Source: Balanoglossus misakiensis
Lineage: Eukaryota > Hemichordata
DNA length: 64,000 bases
NCBI GenBank assembly: GCA_040954595.2
Contig: CM082592.2
Coordinates: 11,408,001-11,472,000 of the forward strand
Direction of reading: 5' to 3'
Shown here one piece after another: positions 61,112 to 64,000 of the stretch. Made by a program: the position numbers and the translations under genes. Position 1 is the first letter of the stretch. Each line of letters begins with the position of its first letter. The notes under the pieces are model-generated. The model had not been told where the DNA came from and searched no databases. It saw only the letters and a list, made by a program, of their open reading frames with translations.

Positions 61112-63172
61112 ATGCTTGGTGTGATATCAAGGGAAGTGCGCGTGTTCGTATTCTGTGTGTACGCGATTTTGGTCGAACGCTGTGTCGTCGGAAATCATTT
61201 AATGGCGCACCACGAGAAAGTCTCCTATCTACAGCCTGGGGATTTGATGCTGGGTGGTATATTCACGTTGCATTGGTCCGATTTGGAAACCCAGAACTGC
61301 ACCCAGATGCGACCGTTGCGTGAGATTTTTCGCGTCGAGGCCATGGCATACGCAATCGAAGTCATAAATCAGAACGAGGATATTCTACCGGGGATTACAC
61401 TTGGGTTTCAGATCCTCGATGACTGCGGCACGGAACAGTCTTCACTGGCGGCGGTGCTACATTTTGTCCCCGGGGACATCCATCGTTTCGAAGAGAGCGG
61501 GTGTGAGTGTGCGGAACTCGAACGGCGACGGAACATCGTGGGCATCATCGGCCCGCCACTGAGTGCAAACGCGATTCCAACCAGTAAACTCTTAAACTTG
61601 TTTCATCTACCACAGATCAGTCACGCTGCGACCAGTGACGATTTGAGCGATAAACTGGTGCATCCTTATTTCTTGAGGACGGTTCCCCCTGAAAGCCAGC
61701 GCGCCACAGCCATCGTCGAACTTCTGCTGCACTTCAACTGGACCTACGTGTTCACCATCAATTCAGCCGAACATTACGGCAGAAATGCCATCAATAAATT
61801 CATGGACGCCTCCAAGGATGATATATGCATTGCCGGGCGCTTCGAATTATCTTCTGACAACCACAGCGCTGATGACGTGGACCGACTGGTTCAGACGATG
61901 ATGAGCAACGACAAAGCTACGGTTGTTGTTCTGTTTTCGCTCACCAGAGAACTTATTATGCTGTTTGCAGCTATAGAACGGGCCAACGCCGACAAGATCT
62001 TCACTTTCATCACAACGGAAAGAGAAGCGCTGGATGTGGGACAAGGCGGGCACGGTGGCATGATCGCCGGGGGACTCTTCGTCGGCTCCGTGAAAACAGA
62101 AGTTCGCGGACTCGAGGAACATTTCACTTTCTTGACCCCAGAAACCCACAGGTCAAATCCCTGGTTTCAAGAGTATTATGACCACTACTTGAACTGCACA
62201 ACCGTTGACACCAGCTGCAATGCCAGTTTTCACGTGCAGGAGAGTAAGACGTATGCATCACCTGTTGCCGATGCTGTGTTCGCATTTGCGTATGCGCTGG
62301 ACGCCATGCGCAGAGATTTGTGTCCGGAGACAGACAGATGCCAAGAACTTATCGAAGCCGCCAGGAATGGCGACCGGCTTCTGGGTTATCTTTTCCGGGA
62401 CAACTTCGTCGGAGTTAGCGGGGTGACGAAGTTCGACAGGTACGGCGACATTATGGCAAAGTACCCGCTTTTTGTCCTGCAGTTTGTGAACAACAAGTAC
62501 GAACTTGTCAACGTCGGGAAAGTGGACACAGTCTCCAAGGAGGTGCTGATCGACTCGCCAATCGAGTGGAACTCCGGCGAGACACCTCCAAGTTCAACGT
62601 GCGGAGAACCCTGCACAGCAAGGCAGGTCCCAAACTACCGTCAAGACGGCTGCTGCTGGGATTGCTGGACTTGTTACATCAACGAAGTCGTCAACGAGAA
62701 CGGAACTGGCTGCGAGCGTTGTGAGATAGGGTTCTGGCCTGGCGTCGAGTCCAACACCTGTGAACGCATTTCTGCTACTTACTTACGTTGGACGGACGGC
62801 ATAGCCATCGGCCTGCTGTGTTTCTCCGCTGCCGGCGTGGTGGTTTTTCTTGCCGTCGTTATTTTCTACATAGAGCACCGAAGACATTCGGTCATAAAAG
62901 CCTCGAGTCGTGAACTGTCCAGCATTCTCCTGTTTGGAATACTGCTATCATTTGCAATGGTCATAACATTTATTGCAAAACCAACACCAATCACATGCTT
63001 TCTGAATCGCTTTGGATTCATGCTATGCTTCACCATCATCTACGCGCCAATCTTGTCCAGGGCCAATAGGATCTACAGAATATTTTCTGCGGCGAAGACG
63101 AGCGCCAAGCCACCGCCCATGATCACACCTTGCTCCCAGGTCATCATATCTTTAATACTTATCAGTGTTCAG
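61112..63172 (+). CDS. Metabotropic glutamate receptor-like class C GPCR (partial, right edge)
   Basis: A single exon of 687 codons ends at VQ|GTAAGT, and the rest of the gene lies beyond the window. I chose ATG 61112 because a hydrophobic signal-like stretch (VRVFVFCVYAILV) follows; no in-frame ATG lies upstream. Residues about 37-490 are a Venus-flytrap domain (REIFRVEAMAYAIEVIN, IIGPPLSANAIPTSKLL, QISHAATSDDLSDK, FLRTVPPESQRA, NWTYVF). Residues about 493-557 are the cysteine-rich domain, followed by TM1-TM4 with SSRELSSILLFGILLSF, CFLNRFGF, SRANRIYRIF and PPPMITPCSQ, closest to group II/III receptors. The Ser/Thr ligand positions of GPPLS and AATS and the Tyr of HYG are kept. The usual Asp in VPSD is Glu (VPPE), and the Asp of the SDGWADR segment is not obvious (TTEREALD). 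Such receptors couple glutamate or another amino-acid ligand to G proteins; the true ligand is uncertain. Confidence 0.9.
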
Positions 63173-64000
63173 GTAAGTGAGATGGAGTCAGACGATCGAG
63201 GTAACTAAGATACTCTAAGCATGCGCAGTATGGCAGGAGCCACGGTATAGGTATAATTATACACAATTCCTATCAAACCTGGAAACTGTTGCTTTTAGAC
63301 GTTAACGGTATTGTGTTCTTATTTGCCATTGCCTGAAGGTTAAGGCAGTTTCCAATTACTAATTGAATTACCATGTATTGTATTTAATATAACTAAATCA
63401 ATTTTCTAAATGGGATTGCGTGTTATTCAAAAGGTACACAAAAGATTCCCATCCGATGGGGGTGAATGGTACTCAGGTGTTTACCAGGAAACAATCAAAA
63501 TACTGCTAGAGCTATGCTTGACAAATCCATCCGGTTTCGTTCTTTTCGACGTGTGCCTTTTTCAACTTTATCATGTCCTAACGACTGGAATCATGTAACA
63601 GCCAAAAATACTTGTAAAAGCATCACATGAAGTACTTTTGGGGATTTGTACTGTATACACAATGCATACCGTTAATGTACTCTGTTAAAGGGGTCAACAA
63701 GGCGCAGATGTCGCTAAAAGCAGAACGAGAGTTTTATCGCCGAACTTTTCAGAATTATTTGTCATATGCGAAAGGTATACGTTTTCTAAATTGAGGTCAC
63801 TCAAATATTTACTCTGTCGACGATTTCCCTAAGAATTCACATAAATGTTTATACGTAATGAGCTACGAGTGTTTGTTGGAATGCCCTTTCCATTACGAAG
63901 CGATGGTATCGATGAATAAAATGGGGTTCGAATTTTTCGTTTTCACCAAACTTTGTATTATTAGAGAGTCCTGTGCCTCCATGGTAATCATGCATTAGTA
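63173..64000 (+). other. Intron of the receptor gene to the right edge
   Basis: Starts with the consensus donor GTAAGTGAG after the TM4 exon. No exon encoding TM5-TM7 is recognisable before the window ends; the 62-codon ORF at 63410-63598 has no receptor motif. Confidence 0.6.

Overview
This window is intron-rich eukaryotic nuclear DNA. Genes consist of short exons bounded by GT...AG, with AATAAA poly(A) signals, tetranucleotide microsatellites and a small inverted-repeat transposon. The gene families (LIM-domain/LIM kinase-like protein, SGLT-type SLC5 transporter, PLAC8/cornifelin-like proteins, an O-fucosyltransferase-like protein, a CRACD-like Lys/Glu-rich protein and a class C glutamate receptor-like GPCR) together with fairly AT-rich introns suggest an invertebrate deuterostome, possibly a hemichordate or related marine animal. 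The species cannot be fixed from the sequence alone.

Layout. 1-6.1 kb: the first two coding exons of a minus-strand LIM gene, probably LIM kinase, running off the left edge; its intron carries a 1.1 kb transposon with 43-bp terminal inverted repeats. 9.6-21.1 kb: a complete 15-exon minus-strand Na+/sugar cotransporter of about 648 residues, with every known sugar-contact residue conserved. 22.6-24.4 kb: a six-exon minus-strand gene for a small membrane protein with weak DUF1499-like features. 26.3-34.7 kb: three tandem plus-strand PLAC8-like genes with identical four-exon structure. 35.4-36.8 kb: a two-exon type II membrane protein resembling the N-terminal half of an O-fucosyltransferase. 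38.6-52.8 kb: a 15-exon minus-strand gene for a Lys/Glu-rich protein of about 1,351 residues. It carries two separate families of internal tryptophan motifs and a capping-protein-interaction-like segment. 61.1-63.2 kb: one very large exon encoding the extracellular half and TM1-4 of a metabotropic glutamate receptor-like protein, running off the right edge.

The genes do not form an operon or a single pathway. Two actin-related genes (LIM kinase-like and CRACD-like) are in the same window, but that may be chance. The most unusual item is the CRACD-like gene. It has an exon-duplicated DPF...MW repeat near the N-terminus, eight P-x-W basic repeats near the C-terminus and a run of phase-0 exons that all use GTAAAA donors. 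I built the splice models by hand from reading-frame continuity, splice signals and family similarity, so terminal exons and UTRs are the least certain parts.
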